Shown: positions 33,600-45,416 of the stretch, one piece after another
How positions within the stretch are numbered: position 1 is the stretch's first letter
How the letters are laid out: every line of letters begins with the position of its first letter
DNA from: Bimastos eiseni
Lineage: Eukaryota > Annelida > Clitellata > Crassiclitellata > Lumbricidae
DNA: 64,000 nt
Assembly: GCA_959347315.1 (NCBI GenBank)
Contig: OY365814.1
Coordinates: 2,469,661 to 2,533,660 of the forward strand
Direction of reading: 5' to 3'
Position numbers and translations under genes: made by a program
Notes under the pieces: generated by a model
The model's database searches: none
What the model saw: the letters and a program-made list of their open reading frames with translations, nothing else
Told to the model about the DNA's origin: nothing

Positions 33600-33880
33600 C
33601 TAGACTTTAGGTTAAATCTTTCACCTCCAAACCTTGCCAGGAATTCTTCCGCTCTCTAATATTTTCAAGAAACCGCGGGCTGTAACCACTCCGCTCTTAT
33701 CTTTCAATGGAACGATCCAGCCGTACTTGGAAAATACATCTATGACGGTTAATAGATATTTCACACCATCGTTGTCTTTAGCGAAGGCCTGCATATCGAC
33801 TAAATCAGCAGCCCAAATCTCATCTTGCGCTCCAAGGACTCCGATTCTGTATCGAAACTTACCCACCAATTCACCTAACT
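33600..33880 (-). pseudogene. Polinton/Maverick-type integrase fragment
   Basis: The frame 33869-33621 reads AQDEIWAADLVDMQAFAKDN, KYLLTVIDVFSKYGWIVPLK and GFLKILESGRIPGKVW. This is the first half of an rve-type (DDE) integrase core, with D in ADLVDMQ and the second block IDVFSKY. It stops before the second catalytic Asp, and the frame changes at about 33620. It lies on the same strand as the 32030-32372 piece, beyond the satellite. It is probably part of the same original element. Confidence 0.8.
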
Positions 33881-34440
33881 AGTATTGTCATCGGCATTGT
33901 AATAAGGGTTCCATTTTAGAACATGGATTATATATGGGTGGGGAGAACGGTGTCGAAAGTAACACGGGTTGAATGTAGCAAGCATCGTAGCGTTGTTACT
34001 GGTTCCCTTAACCTCCTAACGTGAATCTAACGGCAGCTCAATTCGACAAACTAGCTTGGCAAAACGCTCGGCGCTGAATATTAAGAAATATATTTGTCAT
34101 TAATATTTAAATGCATTGTAATTACTTAATAACTTCGGCTACTTATTTAGTACTTCACTATCAAGAATCCTTTTCTATTTGTTTCATTCCATACCTCGTG
34201 TTTGACTCGTGTACTGAGCAACCCTGGCGATCTGGAAAATTGTCTTTTTACTTGGCTACATAAATGCATTTTCTCAAGATAACATGTATCATCCAATTTT
34301 TTGTTGCATTTATTGTCGTATCTCTTCAACTGCTAGCTACACTTTGTTAGTTAAGACTAGTTAAGTTGTATGTTTATGCACCGTTGAATCTATTATCTTC
34401 TCCCTTTAATCTTGTCTTACCGGCTCTCACTTTTCTATTT
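33881..34440. other. No gene seen
   Basis: Unique intronic-looking sequence between the integrase relic and the 34.4-kb hairpin block. Confidence 0.4.
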
Positions 34441-34500
34441 AACATATCCTGCTAGGTGGCCCTAACTTGCGGGACCTTTGATCCCTAATTGGGTCTCCTG
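34441..34500 (-). repeat. Dispersed hairpin block, copy 3
   Basis: On the minus strand GAGACCCAATTAGGGATCAA then AGGTCCCGCAAGTTAGGGCC; the core GGGATCAAAGGTCCC is nearly palindromic, as in the copies at 5455 and 28203. Confidence 0.45.
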
Positions 34501-34739
34501 TGCTTATCTCATCCCCCTTACTCACTCCATGACTCCTTCTCTCGTTTCTCAACTAGAATTAGACTTATTTACTATTTTTGTTGTGGATTCGCTGTAGGCT
34601 GTTGTGCATAATTCTGATCAGCCAAAATTTCTGTGATATACTCTACCTCAATCGTTGTTTTATAATCTAGAATTTTGACATCAAGTGTCCTATAACGAGT
34701 GCATTCTGTTAATCGGTGTTTGCATGCTGCTTTCCATAG

Positions 34740-35119
34740 TGGTATTGAAGATGACAGTAACATTTGAGTCACAAGAAAATCTTGAAGAAATGGAAAAAGA
34801 AATTGTTAAAAAAATCAACCAACTGCAAGACAACAATGTTTCAAAGTGTGAGGAAGTGTGGCGCTTTCTGAGTCAGCTAAAGAGAGGCAACATTGAGGTC
34901 ATTCGTTCCCAGCTAGAAAGAGGAGTGATCATGTGGTGCTGGTGTCGATCGCGGTCAGCTCTTAATACTTGTGAAGATCTTAGTGGGCCTTACTTAGAGA
35001 GACCACCGAACCTGCTGAATGGTCTGTTTAACCTATTGATATCTGGAATAAGAGCACCCAAGATAAAGAGGGTGGTCTACGTGGGATATGTTGATGAAGA
35101 AATCGGTAATATCCTATAA
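34740..35119 (+). CDS. Terminal exon following the CARD exon, uncharacterised conserved-looking domain
   Basis: After GCTGCTTTCCATAG the reading (phase 1 entry) is VLKMTVTFESQENLEEMEKE, then KKINQLQDNNVSKCEEVWRF, LSQLKRGNIEVIRSQLERGV, a Cys/Trp-rich MWCWCRSRSAL, and ends VVYVGYVDEEIGNIL with TAA at 35117. It has a helical, charged first half. I do not recognise a named domain. The same kind of sequence appears, as far as I recall, C-terminal to CARD or NACHT regions in invertebrates. An alternative acceptor at 34685 is in the same frame and would add a hydrophobic stretch (CILLIGVCMLLSIVV). The phase matches the CARD exon end. AATAAA at 35576 could serve as poly(A) signal. Confidence 0.55.
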
Positions 35120-35575
35120 TAGACTATTAATGCATGCATTATATATGATAGAAGAGCGAATATCAACGCAAGTGCTGAATTATCTCTCGTTTGGCTCCTA
35201 ATCAACAACTATATGGGTGGTGTCACTAAGACACCGCATCATTTCACAAGTTTCTTATTATGTGCATCATAGCATATAATGTTTATATGAAGTAAGGAAG
35301 TCAACAGATCCCTCAGAGGTGCGCTCTTGTTTTTTAATCACCTTCTGAGTATGACAATCGAGCACCACTTCGAGGATTTGAGACTGCGTAAGGATAGATG
35401 CTGTTAAAGGAAACCGACATTTATTACAGCTTCTAATTTTTGGAATGCACCGTTGCTCTTTAAAGGAAGGTTTACAGCTTGATTTGATGATTGGATATGG
35501 GAAAGTACTAATTTCGCTCTAGATAATATAAACAAACTGCAGAGATGCTGCCGTACGTTGTTATGATACCGAGTG

Positions 35576-35581
35576 AATAAA
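35576..35581 (+). terminator. Candidate poly(A) signal for the CARD gene
   Basis: AATAAA, 457 bp after the stop at 35119, with no nearer perfect hexamer noticed. Confidence 0.4.
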
Positions 35582-35610
35582 ATACTGACATGCAGATCTA
35601 TCTGGAGGTG

Positions 35611-35722
35611 TTGCTAATTGTTACTTTACCGATAAAATTATTCCGAATAATGAACTTTGTCATTTTTATTTAGATATATTGCTAATTGTTACTTTACTGA
35701 TGAAAGTATTCCGAATAATTAG
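35611..35722. repeat. Direct duplication of about 45 bp before the NHL exon
   Basis: TTGCTAATTGTTACTTTACCGATAAAATTATTCCGAATAAT is repeated at about 35678 as TTGCTAATTGTTACTTTACTGATGAAAGTATTCCGAATAAT, 66 bp apart, just upstream of the acceptor at 35748. Confidence 0.9.
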
Positions 35723-35748
35723 CCTGCTTGTTACGTTGTTTCTTTTAG

Positions 35749-36623
35749 GTTTTCGAAGACCAATAAGCGTTCTTTCTAGGAATGAGTTTACGATTGGTGA
35801 ACGACAGGCGTTTGGTGCTATAATTATCAAAGCAAAAATTTGCCTTCTATGTCAGAGTCCAAGTTCAATCATTGTTTATGAAGAGGGAGACTTGAGGAAA
35901 CAGAGCGAGGAAATGTCTCTCGATGGTGTCGTTACTCCCATGGACATGGCATTCTCAAAAGAATTCAACTGTCTATACATCACTGATATGGGAACAACTG
36001 ATGTCTGGAAGATCCATCTCTCATCATGTGGAAATAAAGCTGATCGATGGTTGGAATCTGTAGCTGCTGACCCATTCACACTCTCAGTGACCAGTAATGG
36101 TCGTGTAGTTATGGTTAAACGAGGCCCTCCGTCCATTCTTGAAATCTATCGTCCAGATTCAAGCTTGGATCTCCGTCTGGTTCTTCCAACTCCCATATTT
36201 AAACCTAATCATGCTGTGGAAACATCCAAGGGAACCTTTGTAGTGTCCTACGACCACGATTTTGAATTTCAAGGGGGGGGGATATGTGAGATTACAGAAA
36301 AAGGACAGTTAATTTCACGTTTTGATTCTATGTTTACACCGATTATGGGTGTTGCAGAAGAAGTGAATATGGAACTGGCTTGTCTTGCCATACCGAAGTT
36401 TATAGGCTTAAACTACCTGGCCATAGACGACAAAGATCAGGTGTATGGGTGTAATACTATGAGCGGTGAGTTGGCAGTCTTTGACTCTCGACTCTTATTA
36501 ATGGAGGAAACATCAAATCTAATGGATTATGTTAATCGTGTACATTACTTCAAGGAGAAGATGCAGTTGGTGGTTTTACATGGATCACACAAAAATAACG
36601 TTTCTCTTTTAACCGTGAAATGA
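35749..36623 (+). CDS. NHL/TRIM-type beta-propeller protein, terminal exon (~291 aa)
   Basis: The strong acceptor TTACGTTGTTTCTTTTAG ends at 35748; entry is phase 1. It reads from GFRRPISVL through FTIGERQAFGAIIIKAKICL, SPSSIIVYEE, VTPMDMAFSKEFNCLYITDM, DVWKIHLSS, DPFTLSVTSNGRVVMVKRGP, NHAVETSKGTFVVSYDHDFE, GLNYLAIDDKDQVYGCNTMS to VVLHGSHKNNVSLLTVK and TGA at 36621-36623. Blade repeats of about 45 residues (SxDxxFLYIxD...VWK type) identify a six-bladed NHL-like propeller, as in TRIM-NHL-related proteins of marine invertebrates; such domains usually bind protein or RNA. No RING or B-box is seen upstream. AATAAA follows at 36663. The ORF extends upstream of the acceptor to an in-frame start at 35679, so a single-exon reading is possible but would begin with a hydrophobic segment. 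Confidence 0.8.
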
Positions 36624-36662
36624 ATCCTTAACCGAAGTTAAAACATAATATGCTCCATCAGG

Positions 36663-36668
36663 AATAAA
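36663..36668 (+). terminator. Poly(A) signal of the NHL gene
   Basis: AATAAA, 40 bp after the stop codon. Confidence 0.65.
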
Positions 36669-37589
36669 ATATTGTTTAAGAATTTCTAATAATCATTGTC
36701 ATAATCATTCAAAACAAGAGACAATAGGAAATCACAAAGTGCACTTTTGTCATATTGCAGCGAATGCTTATAATTTTGTAGAAACTGAATCTGATGACCG
36801 ATGTTACGAGCAATAGACATCCGCAATGTATGAGTATATGTAATCTTGATTTGAACATGACCATAAGTCTACAATACAGAGGTAACACTGTGAAAGGTTC
36901 TTATTTGTTGTTGCCTTCACTCGATGCACGACTTCATGTGTATATAAATATTGTGTATAATTAGCCATAAATTCATTTTAGTCGACGCATTTTGGTTGAA
37001 TGGCTTCCAATGGCCATACACATTTAAGTACAGTGTAGTTACACAGACAAAGATCATGCATGCACGCAGTGGTTCATTTCAGTTGGATCTGTGATCTGGT
37101 GCAGCTGATTTATGATTCAGGATCTGGACTCAACGAAAAAACATCCATCATTAACACTGATTTGATTTTGTTGCAATAATCGACATTTATTGTAAAAACG
37201 CTTTTCGTTTTTCACGCATTTTACGTTGTTTCGTAACGGGTGTATCTTGGCTAAGGTTTTAGAATGTGCAAATTCCCCACCTCTGAAAGCGATGAATTAC
37301 TGCATATAATTGTTGTTGTGTAAACGCTTATATGGACGTTGTTTAAACACGAGTACAGAAGCTGTGTATGAGCGTAAGGGTCCGTCCACATATTACGTAC
37401 GCAGCGAGGAGGGAGAGGGTGTTTCAAATTTCGGCCATTTAGGGTTCGGATGAGCATGATGGGCGAGGGGTCCCGAAAATATGTACGTATGCAAATAATT
37501 ATAGTTGTCTAATTATGACGTCCACAATACAGAATATGAAAATCAGAACTGTTAACCTAATCACAGACTATATTCCCGTTTAATAAATT

Positions 37590-37634
37590 TTATGTAGCAC
37601 TAAAACTGTTTAAAATAGTTTTAGTGCTACATAA
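37590..37634. repeat. Hairpin with 18-bp stem
   Basis: TTATGTAGCACTAAAACT, 9-nt loop, then AGTTTTAGTGCTACATAA. The end sequence TTATGTAGCAC recurs at the centre of the 30815 palindrome. Confidence 0.9.
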
Positions 37635-38033
37635 CCCCACCCCACTGATGCGCATACAATGCGACTATCGTGACACTAATAGGTATATAGGCCTAGAGTA
37701 AATAGATTTTCCGCAGCGCAGTGTTTAGCAAAACCAATATAAGCATCCAATCTCAGAAGTAGCAAATCAGAGGTGAAAGCTAACCGTTGCAGAATGTCTG
37801 AGACATTTAATAAATATAATGGCTTCTCATGGACAGTAAATCGAGGTTATTGCGATTGCGTAATAGGGATAACATCTAATTCTTTCCTTTATTCTGTCTC
37901 TTTACAGTTCATTGCTTATGGTTATGCTAAATAAATTTGCTTTGTATGTTATATATTATTTATGTACAGTTCAATGACAATCCCCATCGAAATGTCACCA
38001 TACAGGTCTATAAAGTAAGCAATTTCCAGGAGT

Positions 38034-38130
38034 TGAAAGCCCCTAAAGGTGAATCGTCTGGTGGTGAAACGTCCGGAGGTGAAAGCCCCAAGAGGTGAAA
38101 CGTCCGGAGGTGAAAGCCTCTGGAACCGTT
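38034..38130. repeat. Minisatellite (GGTGAAACGTCCGGAGGTGAAAGCC)n
   Basis: About three units of 28-32 bp built from GGTGAAxCGTC and GGTGAAAGCC. Confidence 0.85.
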
Positions 38131-40329
38131 TATAGACATCAGAGCAGTTCTCAGGTAATTTGGTGCACTAGGCAGTCATCTATATAAGAGCCTCCCCACC
38201 ACCGTTGCATATGCAGCAAGATGTGAGAAAATATCCGGTCCGGCACAAACTGCACGGAGCACATAAAAATGGCTTCTTTTCAAATAGACGATTCTGGCAT
38301 AGGAACATTAATAGCGGAAGAACTGGAGATTCCATGAGGTGCTAAGAGATTGAATATCGTTGTTGGAATTGGAATTAGTGTAAAACAAATTCGGTGACCC
38401 TAAAATTTGGCGACCCTAAAATTTTGCGCCCAAGGCGGCTTCCTGTGTTGCCTATGACCGAAGCCAGACCGGATAGACAAAGCGCGAAAGAGAGTTTAGA
38501 CATTATTATTATTATTACCAAATGTATTTCATTCGATAGGTGCAAGAGAAATGGCAAAATTAAATTAACTAGCGCCCTCTTGCGATTAATATAATACAAA
38601 TTTGTTGCCGACAAGATCACCTGCGTTGTTTTTTATATTTATTATTTTTATCTAAATTTCGTTTCAACTTATTGGCCAAGTAAGTTTGTACTAACTTTAG
38701 TTATAGTTAGAAACATGTGATTTTTTACTTTTGTACGTTTATTAGATTAAATTGACTGCATTTAGTGGCGGACGTAGCCAGGAAGTAGGACTGCCCAGTG
38801 CCAGTGCCTACAGGCTATATCCATTTTTTAATATTTTGATTTAGTGGGGACGAAAGTATGAAACTGTACCGTGTCCGTAATCTGTATGATAAATTACCAG
38901 TTACTAGTCTGATCTAATTACTACGCTTACTATTGTCCCATCATGATTAAATTATAGTATTTAGGACTTTCCTTTCAATATGTAGCGAGAAATAATTTTT
39001 TTTACTGATTTATTTTAATTTATGAAAACTTTATAATTTTAGATAGAGCATGCAAGAAGTTAAGTAACTTTATTGTGAGGCTTGCTTTATCAGTTGTTTA
39101 TAAGTGGTTTCTTAATTAATACTATCTTATTCTATTTTCTTGTTTTTATATCAAATGATAACGCATTTTTAATAAGTCAAACAGTTTTAATTTTGACAGT
39201 GCATGCTATTTGCTGATGCTGTTACTAACTGTATAATGAATTGAATACTGAATAGAATAATCATAATGTCTATAATGAAAATACTCAAAACAGGCATCTT
39301 ATGCCTATCTCCCCCGTGCATATCCCGGTAGATGCACAAGAATAAAGTGTTGGAAATAATAGGCGGGGGCGGAATTTTGTACCTTCACCCCAGGCGGCAC
39401 ACCACTGTCGGATTGACAAACTATTATCATGTTCTTTCATCAACTCTGAGGATCAAGTGGTAGCGATAGTATTTCCCCAGTGGTAGCATATAGTGACATT
39501 GCGTCTTTCTATGAATGCATTCACATTGTATCATGCACCATATGATTGAGACAAAACTAGCGGTTTTTGCAAGATTATATGGTAAACAATACTTAATTAA
39601 AATCACAGAGAAACACTTACATTTACCGGACTCCGTAGAAACGAATGCGCAAGGACCACTTCTTCAACAGGAAGGATAGACGGAGTTAAGCCTGCGAAGA
39701 GAAGTTCGCGTTCTCTCGACGAGACGCGAACCAACATGAGTAGACGTTCTAAGCATGACGTCTTAAGTAACTTAACTGAACTCACGGGTGATGGTAAGAT
39801 ATGGAAAAGAGACAACGAGTCTCGGGAACACGACCTTCTTAGCTCAACTAGAAAGCCAACACTCTCAGGCCACTCTTGTTAGACGGATCCTTATATGGCC
39901 GAGGTCAGTCCCCTTGATTGCCACTCCTTCCTAACTATCAAGGAAGAAATATATTTATATTTATATAAGAGACAGCAGGAATGTAACAAGCGAGGGGCAG
40001 GGGCACTGGCCCCCATTTCTAAAATTGAAGGGACAAAGCCCCCAGTTTAGTGCTTAGTGCCTCCCCATGTGCCCCCCCCCCCCAAATTGGTTCTATTATT
40101 ATGTTTCTCCAATAGCTTTTTATATTTAATGACTAAGGTATTGTGGGTCAATAAATTTCCAACAGTTCAAAGTTTATTTTTACGATTTGTGTTTACTTAT
40201 TGCAGGTATAAAAACTGTCATTTCCAAAGGTGAATAATGCGTGTTTGGTTATTCATTCATCTATAATGTATCACTTTGTTCCCACCGAAAATACAGAAAA
40301 TTTCTGACAGTATAATATTCGTCATTGGC

Positions 40330-40405
40330 TAAATAAATAGTCTAGTGGTTGGTCTACAATCAGGAAGTCTGGATTCAGATCCCTTGTCGGGGTACAAATT
40401 TGATT
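40330..40405 (+). mobile_element. tRNA-like segment, possible second SINE family
   Basis: TAGTCTAGTGGTTGG (40339) resembles an A box and GGATTCAGATCCC (40371) a B box, at tRNA-like spacing. The arms do not form a complete cloverleaf by eye. Probably a SINE head or tRNA pseudogene. Confidence 0.4.
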
Positions 40406-42188
40406 AGAAATGTCTGTTGGAACATGCTGCTCATAGCCGACTCCAATACAATGAGAAGAAGTTCCTAGCATGGAAGACTTGCGATGAGCCGCTCGCTTGG
40501 TGATGGAGGCTGGTGAAAGACTTTGGCGGTCTATAGTTCTACGTTTGTTTTGTGTGCGATCGCTTTTTCTTCCAGCCATCATGCGGCCCGAGTCTACAAT
40601 GCTGACCTATGGCTTCCATTTTTTTGCTGTCTGAATATGACAAAAATCGTTTCCAGAAAATCCAATTTACGAATCAAAAGTTGTCCCGTTAACCATGATC
40701 ACCCCAGATATGGAATTGGAAGAAAAACTCACTCATTTTGAAATTGACAATACTAAACTAGCTTCCGCTATTGATTGCAGTGTGTCAACCAAGTGATCTC
40801 ACAATAAAGGAGTGTTAGGCCTACCCTGACCTAACCTTTCAAGTCGAAGCTCCGAGAGTGAGTGATGAATGGGTTTCCACCTTCATATGCAGAGGCCATG
40901 CAAATTATGTTGTGAGTTCTTCATACCTTCATAGCAATCTCAAGGTTAGCTCAAGTACTGTTTTTCCACCTAAATTCCGACATTTTTAACCAATTAAGAA
41001 TATGCCTATTGAAGTTTGACGTGTTTTCTTATTATCACCAGCCAAATGTACTCGACCATCTAATGGCCACATCATAGTTGTTTGTAGTCATTGATTAAAC
41101 GTGAAATCCTAATCACCACTCTGGAATATTAAATAACTAACTGTGAAGGCGCTAGAGAAATGTATTTATGCATGCATATCAAATATAAGATCTAAATAAC
41201 TTATACGTTGACATGAATCTTGCAGCAAGTTTAAGCCGAAATTTATTTGGTATCCCGCTTATGCGCTGCTGCAATGACCATGTTACAAGCCTAATCATGA
41301 TGGAAACGATTGATTTGCTGTATATTGGACAAAATAGTAGGCCTACTTTAGAGTGTGTACTTTATAAGCGTCCTGTATATCTCATTTCTATGGAGTAATT
41401 ATGATAAGATGATTTTTGTCAAAATAATTTGTACCAACACCCCCCCCCCATTTTTGAAATTACTGAAAGGGCAAAATTCAAAAAGTAGGAGTCCGAAGAA
41501 AATATTTTACGCTTAGCGCAATATTTTTGAAATTATTCCCTCCCACTTTTCAAAACCTTGTTACACCAGAAAACACCTTAGTTCAGTACAATAAGGATAA
41601 GGACGCCAGTCTATGATAGATATTTAGAATATAAGCCGAGTATCTATCAACATAACCACATATTACGGTCATTATTTTTTAAATTTTGCACCATAACCTG
41701 ATCAAGTGATCTATAATATACAACTAAATATCAATCACCCATCAGACATGTTCTTAGAATGATTATTCTATCAGAAATGTTGGCACATTGAGAATAGTAA
41801 TCTAAATAAACGAAATGGTTGCATGGCCTCAAATAACGTCAGAGCTACATGTATGTTCGGTTGTTCAGAGAATGATTTGATTAAATATTACTTGTCCCTA
41901 CACAAATGTTCGATTATTCGTCAAAAGTTACAGCGCATTGCTGATACCAATCTACATAGTTGAATGTTTCTCTATAAGACAATTGCAATGTACTTATATA
42001 ATCAAAGTGAAAGTTGTCATTAATGGCCAGAATGACCGAATTGTATACATGTAGGCATATATGCCTAATATAGATATAAATCATCATACAGACAAAATAG
42101 TGTAACAGAAATGTTATCGCACTGCTGATGCAAGTTTCGATGCATGAAATACATGCATAGTAATAGAAACCGTTAAAATTCCTAAGAG

Positions 42189-42346
42189 CTATTTTTCCAC
42201 TGTAACATTCTCGTAAATATCATCCGGCTCTTCATTTTCTGACTCATCTGCGTCAACGGCATTTCCAGAGCCATGTGTATAAGCATTGGCTTCTCTTTTT
42301 CTATCTAGAAGCTCCTGCTCGTTTCCATCGAATTCTCGACCTGCAT
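42189..42346 (-). CDS. Receptor gene, last coding exon: cytoplasmic tail with tyrosine motif
   Basis: The acceptor on the minus strand is TATATGCCTTCTGCCGCAG. The exon enters in phase 1 and reads AGREFDGNEQELLDRKREAN, AYTHGSGNAVDADESENEEP, DDIYENVTVEK and TAG at 42189. It is acidic, without Cys or hydrophobic segments, hence intracellular. IYENV is a YxxV site of the kind phosphorylated and bound by SH2 domains; a second tyrosine lies in NAYTHG. It joins in phase with the transmembrane exon at 43867. Confidence 0.75.
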
Positions 42347-43866
42347 CTGCGGCAGAAGGCATATAGATAAAAATTGGCCTCCAAATATAACTTAGCCACA
42401 ATAAAAATTTTATAAAACCAGTCAATCATCCAACCAGCAATAAATCAACAAATTAATGAAGAAATAAATAGATAGGCCAATAGGAGGCAGTCGGGCAGTT
42501 CTTCGGTCAGCTAGGTATACCCAGCCAATCAAACAATCAAGTAACCAACCAACACGTGGAGAGTTGATAACAAAAGATAAATGTAGTAGCAAACTATCAT
42601 TATTGTATCAGTAGCTCGGCTTCCTGTCTACTTTTCTGCTCTGTATGAACGTTAAGCATATGAACTCGAGGAGTGATGATGTAAGAAAGGTATCGAAAGA
42701 TATAGACTGATATCTAATACGGGTATAGTTTTGAATCTTGATGCGTATCTGTACTGTGATTGCTGAATTAACCTCGGCACCTGTCGGTTACTACATGTAA
42801 TAATTCGTTTCGATCCTCCCATCGGAAAATAGGGAAACCTACCTGCTAACCTTCAAATTGAATTTGATATTTGGCTGTGAGTTTTGCATTTAAACCCCCG
42901 GACGATTCGATCCCAAGTCTTACCTGTCGCTGCCTCATTCTTACTGTTACCGAGAGATTTGTCCCATCCACGTCAAAGGTTTCGTCTCTAGTCCCTGCTT
43001 CGCTAATTGCCTGACAACGGTTTTGCATTCTGACCTTGTACCAACTTAACTTACGCCGATTTAGATTCCTCTGTCGCCTATCACTCTTGAACTCTCAACT
43101 CCAAGTCCAACGTTGCAACAATTGAGGTAATGCTCAATTGTAGCAATTTCCAAGGCCATCATAGTAATTTAGTAACTTCTTAATTAAAGTTTACAACGTA
43201 GACCTATACCCGAATTCCTTGTTCGCACTCGGACAACCATTTCCCTTAATTGAACCGATAACTTCTGAAGATTGAACTCAATCGAAACACCATCCTCTCT
43301 ACAATGAGTGACTAAACTGCCGGATTCTAAGAGTATTGCTAATACATAATGTAGTATGACCTTACACGTTAAATTTGTATTGATATTGGTCCATATTACA
43401 AGTTATGGAAGTGTAGGCTTATTATTGTATAGTTATGACAGCTAGGTCTCTTATATGGACAGTCTTATTTAACCTCTTTCGCTGTTCGCTTATCACAATT
43501 TATCATCGTAACAACTGAGGAGCATTAATTAGGCTTATGACTAGTTCGTCAAATTCTACTGCATTCTGTAAACACGGATGTCCAGTCATGTCTCTGGGAT
43601 GAACAGTAGGGCTTATTACATTTTGCCAAATCGTCATTAGGAATTTTTTATCGCAACTTACTTGTAAGTCGCTTGCACAAATTCATAACCAGTTAGTCAT
43701 TGTCTATGGGTCAAATTTTCTTTTGTGAATCTCTGAAAATGTTTTCAAATGTAATTTTAAGCATACAATTTCGCGTGCTTGGATAGACAATTGTAATCCC
43801 ACGTTCACTAATACATACAGTAAACATACTTATCTAGCGCGACCAAAAGAATAACGTAGGCCTTAC
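42347..43866. other. Intron, no further exon recognised
   Basis: The ORF at 42846-43028 (minus) lacks convincing splice sites and a domain. An extra cytoplasmic exon here cannot be excluded. Confidence 0.4.
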
Positions 43867-43986
43867 CGGAATTTCTTTTCAGACGACGAAGTAGGATTGC
43901 CAGAATGATGATTATGGCTAGGATGGCCAATCCATGAAGTAATCCCATTGTTATAACTGTCAGCCGATGCGTTTCGTCTTCCAGAA
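43867..43986 (-). CDS. Receptor gene, transmembrane exon
   Basis: CATGCTTTGATAG precedes and GTAAGG follows. In phase 1-1 it reads LEDETHRLTVITMGLLHGLA, ILAIIIILAILLRRLKRNS. One membrane helix of about 22 residues is followed by the basic stop-transfer RRLKR, so the protein is type I with the next exon cytoplasmic. 120 bp. Confidence 0.85.
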
Positions 43987-44204
43987 CTATCAAAGCATGT
44001 TAAGTCATTAAAAGTGTATATAGAAAATGCAAACCTAGGGAATGAAATGTCACTTTCTAAACTATATTTTAGAAAACCAGCATTTTCTCAGATATAACCG
44101 AATTACTGTTAATAATTAAAATTATTTAATACACCCTGAAAAAAAATTTCACTTGCTTTTCGACTTTGCTTTTGTTTGCTTTTGTTTATATTTACTTATT
44201 TATT

Positions 44205-44405
44205 CAGAAATTTGATATCGCCCTTCTTCCAACATCTTTTGAAGCGCACACGCCTCGACGGCGCAGTTGTACTGCAGAGCAATTGTGCGCGAAGGACTTG
44301 CTTAAGGTCCCTACACAGTGACTGACGCCTTGGACGAGGGTCGAAACCGCGCACTCAGCACACACTGAGTGTTACGGGCCGACCGTAACCGATCAGCCAC
44401 CGTTA
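44205..44405 (-). mobile_element. tRNA-derived SINE, copy 3
   Basis: The minus strand starts CGGTGGCTGATCGGTTACGG, has CGCGGTTTCGACCCTCGTCC as B box region, and ends AAGAAGGGCGATATCAAATTTCTGAATAAATAAG. The 3' end matches the copy at 45417. It lies in the intron between the Ig3 and TM exons. Confidence 0.85.
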
Positions 44406-45153
44406 TAGTTAATGTTATAGCTATTAGTGACAATAGAAGCGATTAATCATAGTCATAATTACAGTTTGCTGTTGTTTTCACATTGAATTGAAAAACAAAT
44501 CTGATTCATGTAAGTCTAAATACGGTGACCCAAAATTTCTGTCTCTCTGACTCGCCAAGAACATAAAATGATTTTTTTTGAGCAAGTTCATAACCCTGTT
44601 ATGCACTGCCAAGTATGGTTGTTTCTAATTTTCAGTTGTTAGTATGACCCGCAAGAATAATAACCTTTTATAGATTCATCACTTTTAAGCATGAAATCTG
44701 TCTTTTTATATATTGGAAATATCCACCAGAGGAAATAAAAGCGCTGTTGTAGAAACACATGCAATATAGCCATGGGCGCCGAGAGCCACAGCGGCTCCGG
44801 GGCGGACTTCTGGTCTTCTCAGGGTCCACTAGAACATTTTTTTCTATTTTATCAGTTGTTGTGGACACTTTACTGAATATAAGCAAATTTCAATTCTGAT
44901 GGATCTTAGCTATTTCCAGACTGTTTTCAGACAGTTAATTAATGTAGGCCCTATGGCCATCTAGATCTGTTAAACAGTTCAGCTTCCACACAATATGGAT
45001 TAAGAAAGTGCTTTTATAACGGATTAAGAATCTCAGCTACGACTTTGTTGAAGCAAACAGCGAATGAACATTTTGATGGCGGCAATTTTCAAGAAAATGT
45101 ATTAGGTTAAATTAGATTTTAACTGATATTATGGCCCAGATTGTGAGTCTTAC

Positions 45154-45395
45154 CCTGTACATTAATGGACTTTGTTGGTAAAATAGTCCTCTGATGATAT
45201 TTGACGCAGTACATGTGTATTTGCCACTGTGATAAATGATGATAGTTGGTCCGTTGGTTATTTGACCATTGCTTTCATCTGTCCACGTATAAGTCGCCGG
45301 AGGATTGGCAGCAGCGTAGCAATGGAGCGAAGCAGAAGTACGAATTTGACCGTTGCTATCACCAATTATCGTCATGTTATCTTCCGTTGGCCAAT
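45154..45395 (-). CDS. Receptor gene, third Ig-domain exon
   Basis: Acceptor CTATTCGTTTCTTTCAG, entry phase 1: WPTEDNMTIIGDSNGQIRTS, ASLHCYAAANPPATYTWTDE, GPTIIIYHSGKYTCTASN. An Ig fold of I/C2 type is shown by LHCYA, the core W in YTWTD and GKYTCTASN (Cys to Cys about 43 residues). The best donor is AGG/GTAAGA at 45153, which leaves phase 0 and does not match the phase-1 entry of the TM exon. So either a small exon lies between them or this exon uses another donor. If the intron were retained the reading would stop soon after, giving a secreted form. A SINE begins 21 bp beyond the acceptor. Confidence 0.8.
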
Positions 45396-45416
45396 CTGAA
45401 AGAAACGAATAGTACA

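Larger units (their letters stand above)
36669..42188. other. Intergenic region between the convergent CARD/NHL and receptor loci
   Basis: No domain-bearing ORF was found in about 5.5 kb. It contains a hairpin (37590-37634), a short minisatellite (38034-38130), a tRNA-like segment (40330-40405), homopolymer C runs at about 40075 and 41441, and the TAGGCCTA motif at 41340. ORFs at 38375, 39603, 40322 and 41213 look like chance or antisense readings. Confidence 0.5.

Noticed and set aside
42846..43028. Extra cytoplasmic exon of the receptor gene
   Set aside because: No recognisable domain and no pair of splice sites in the required phase.
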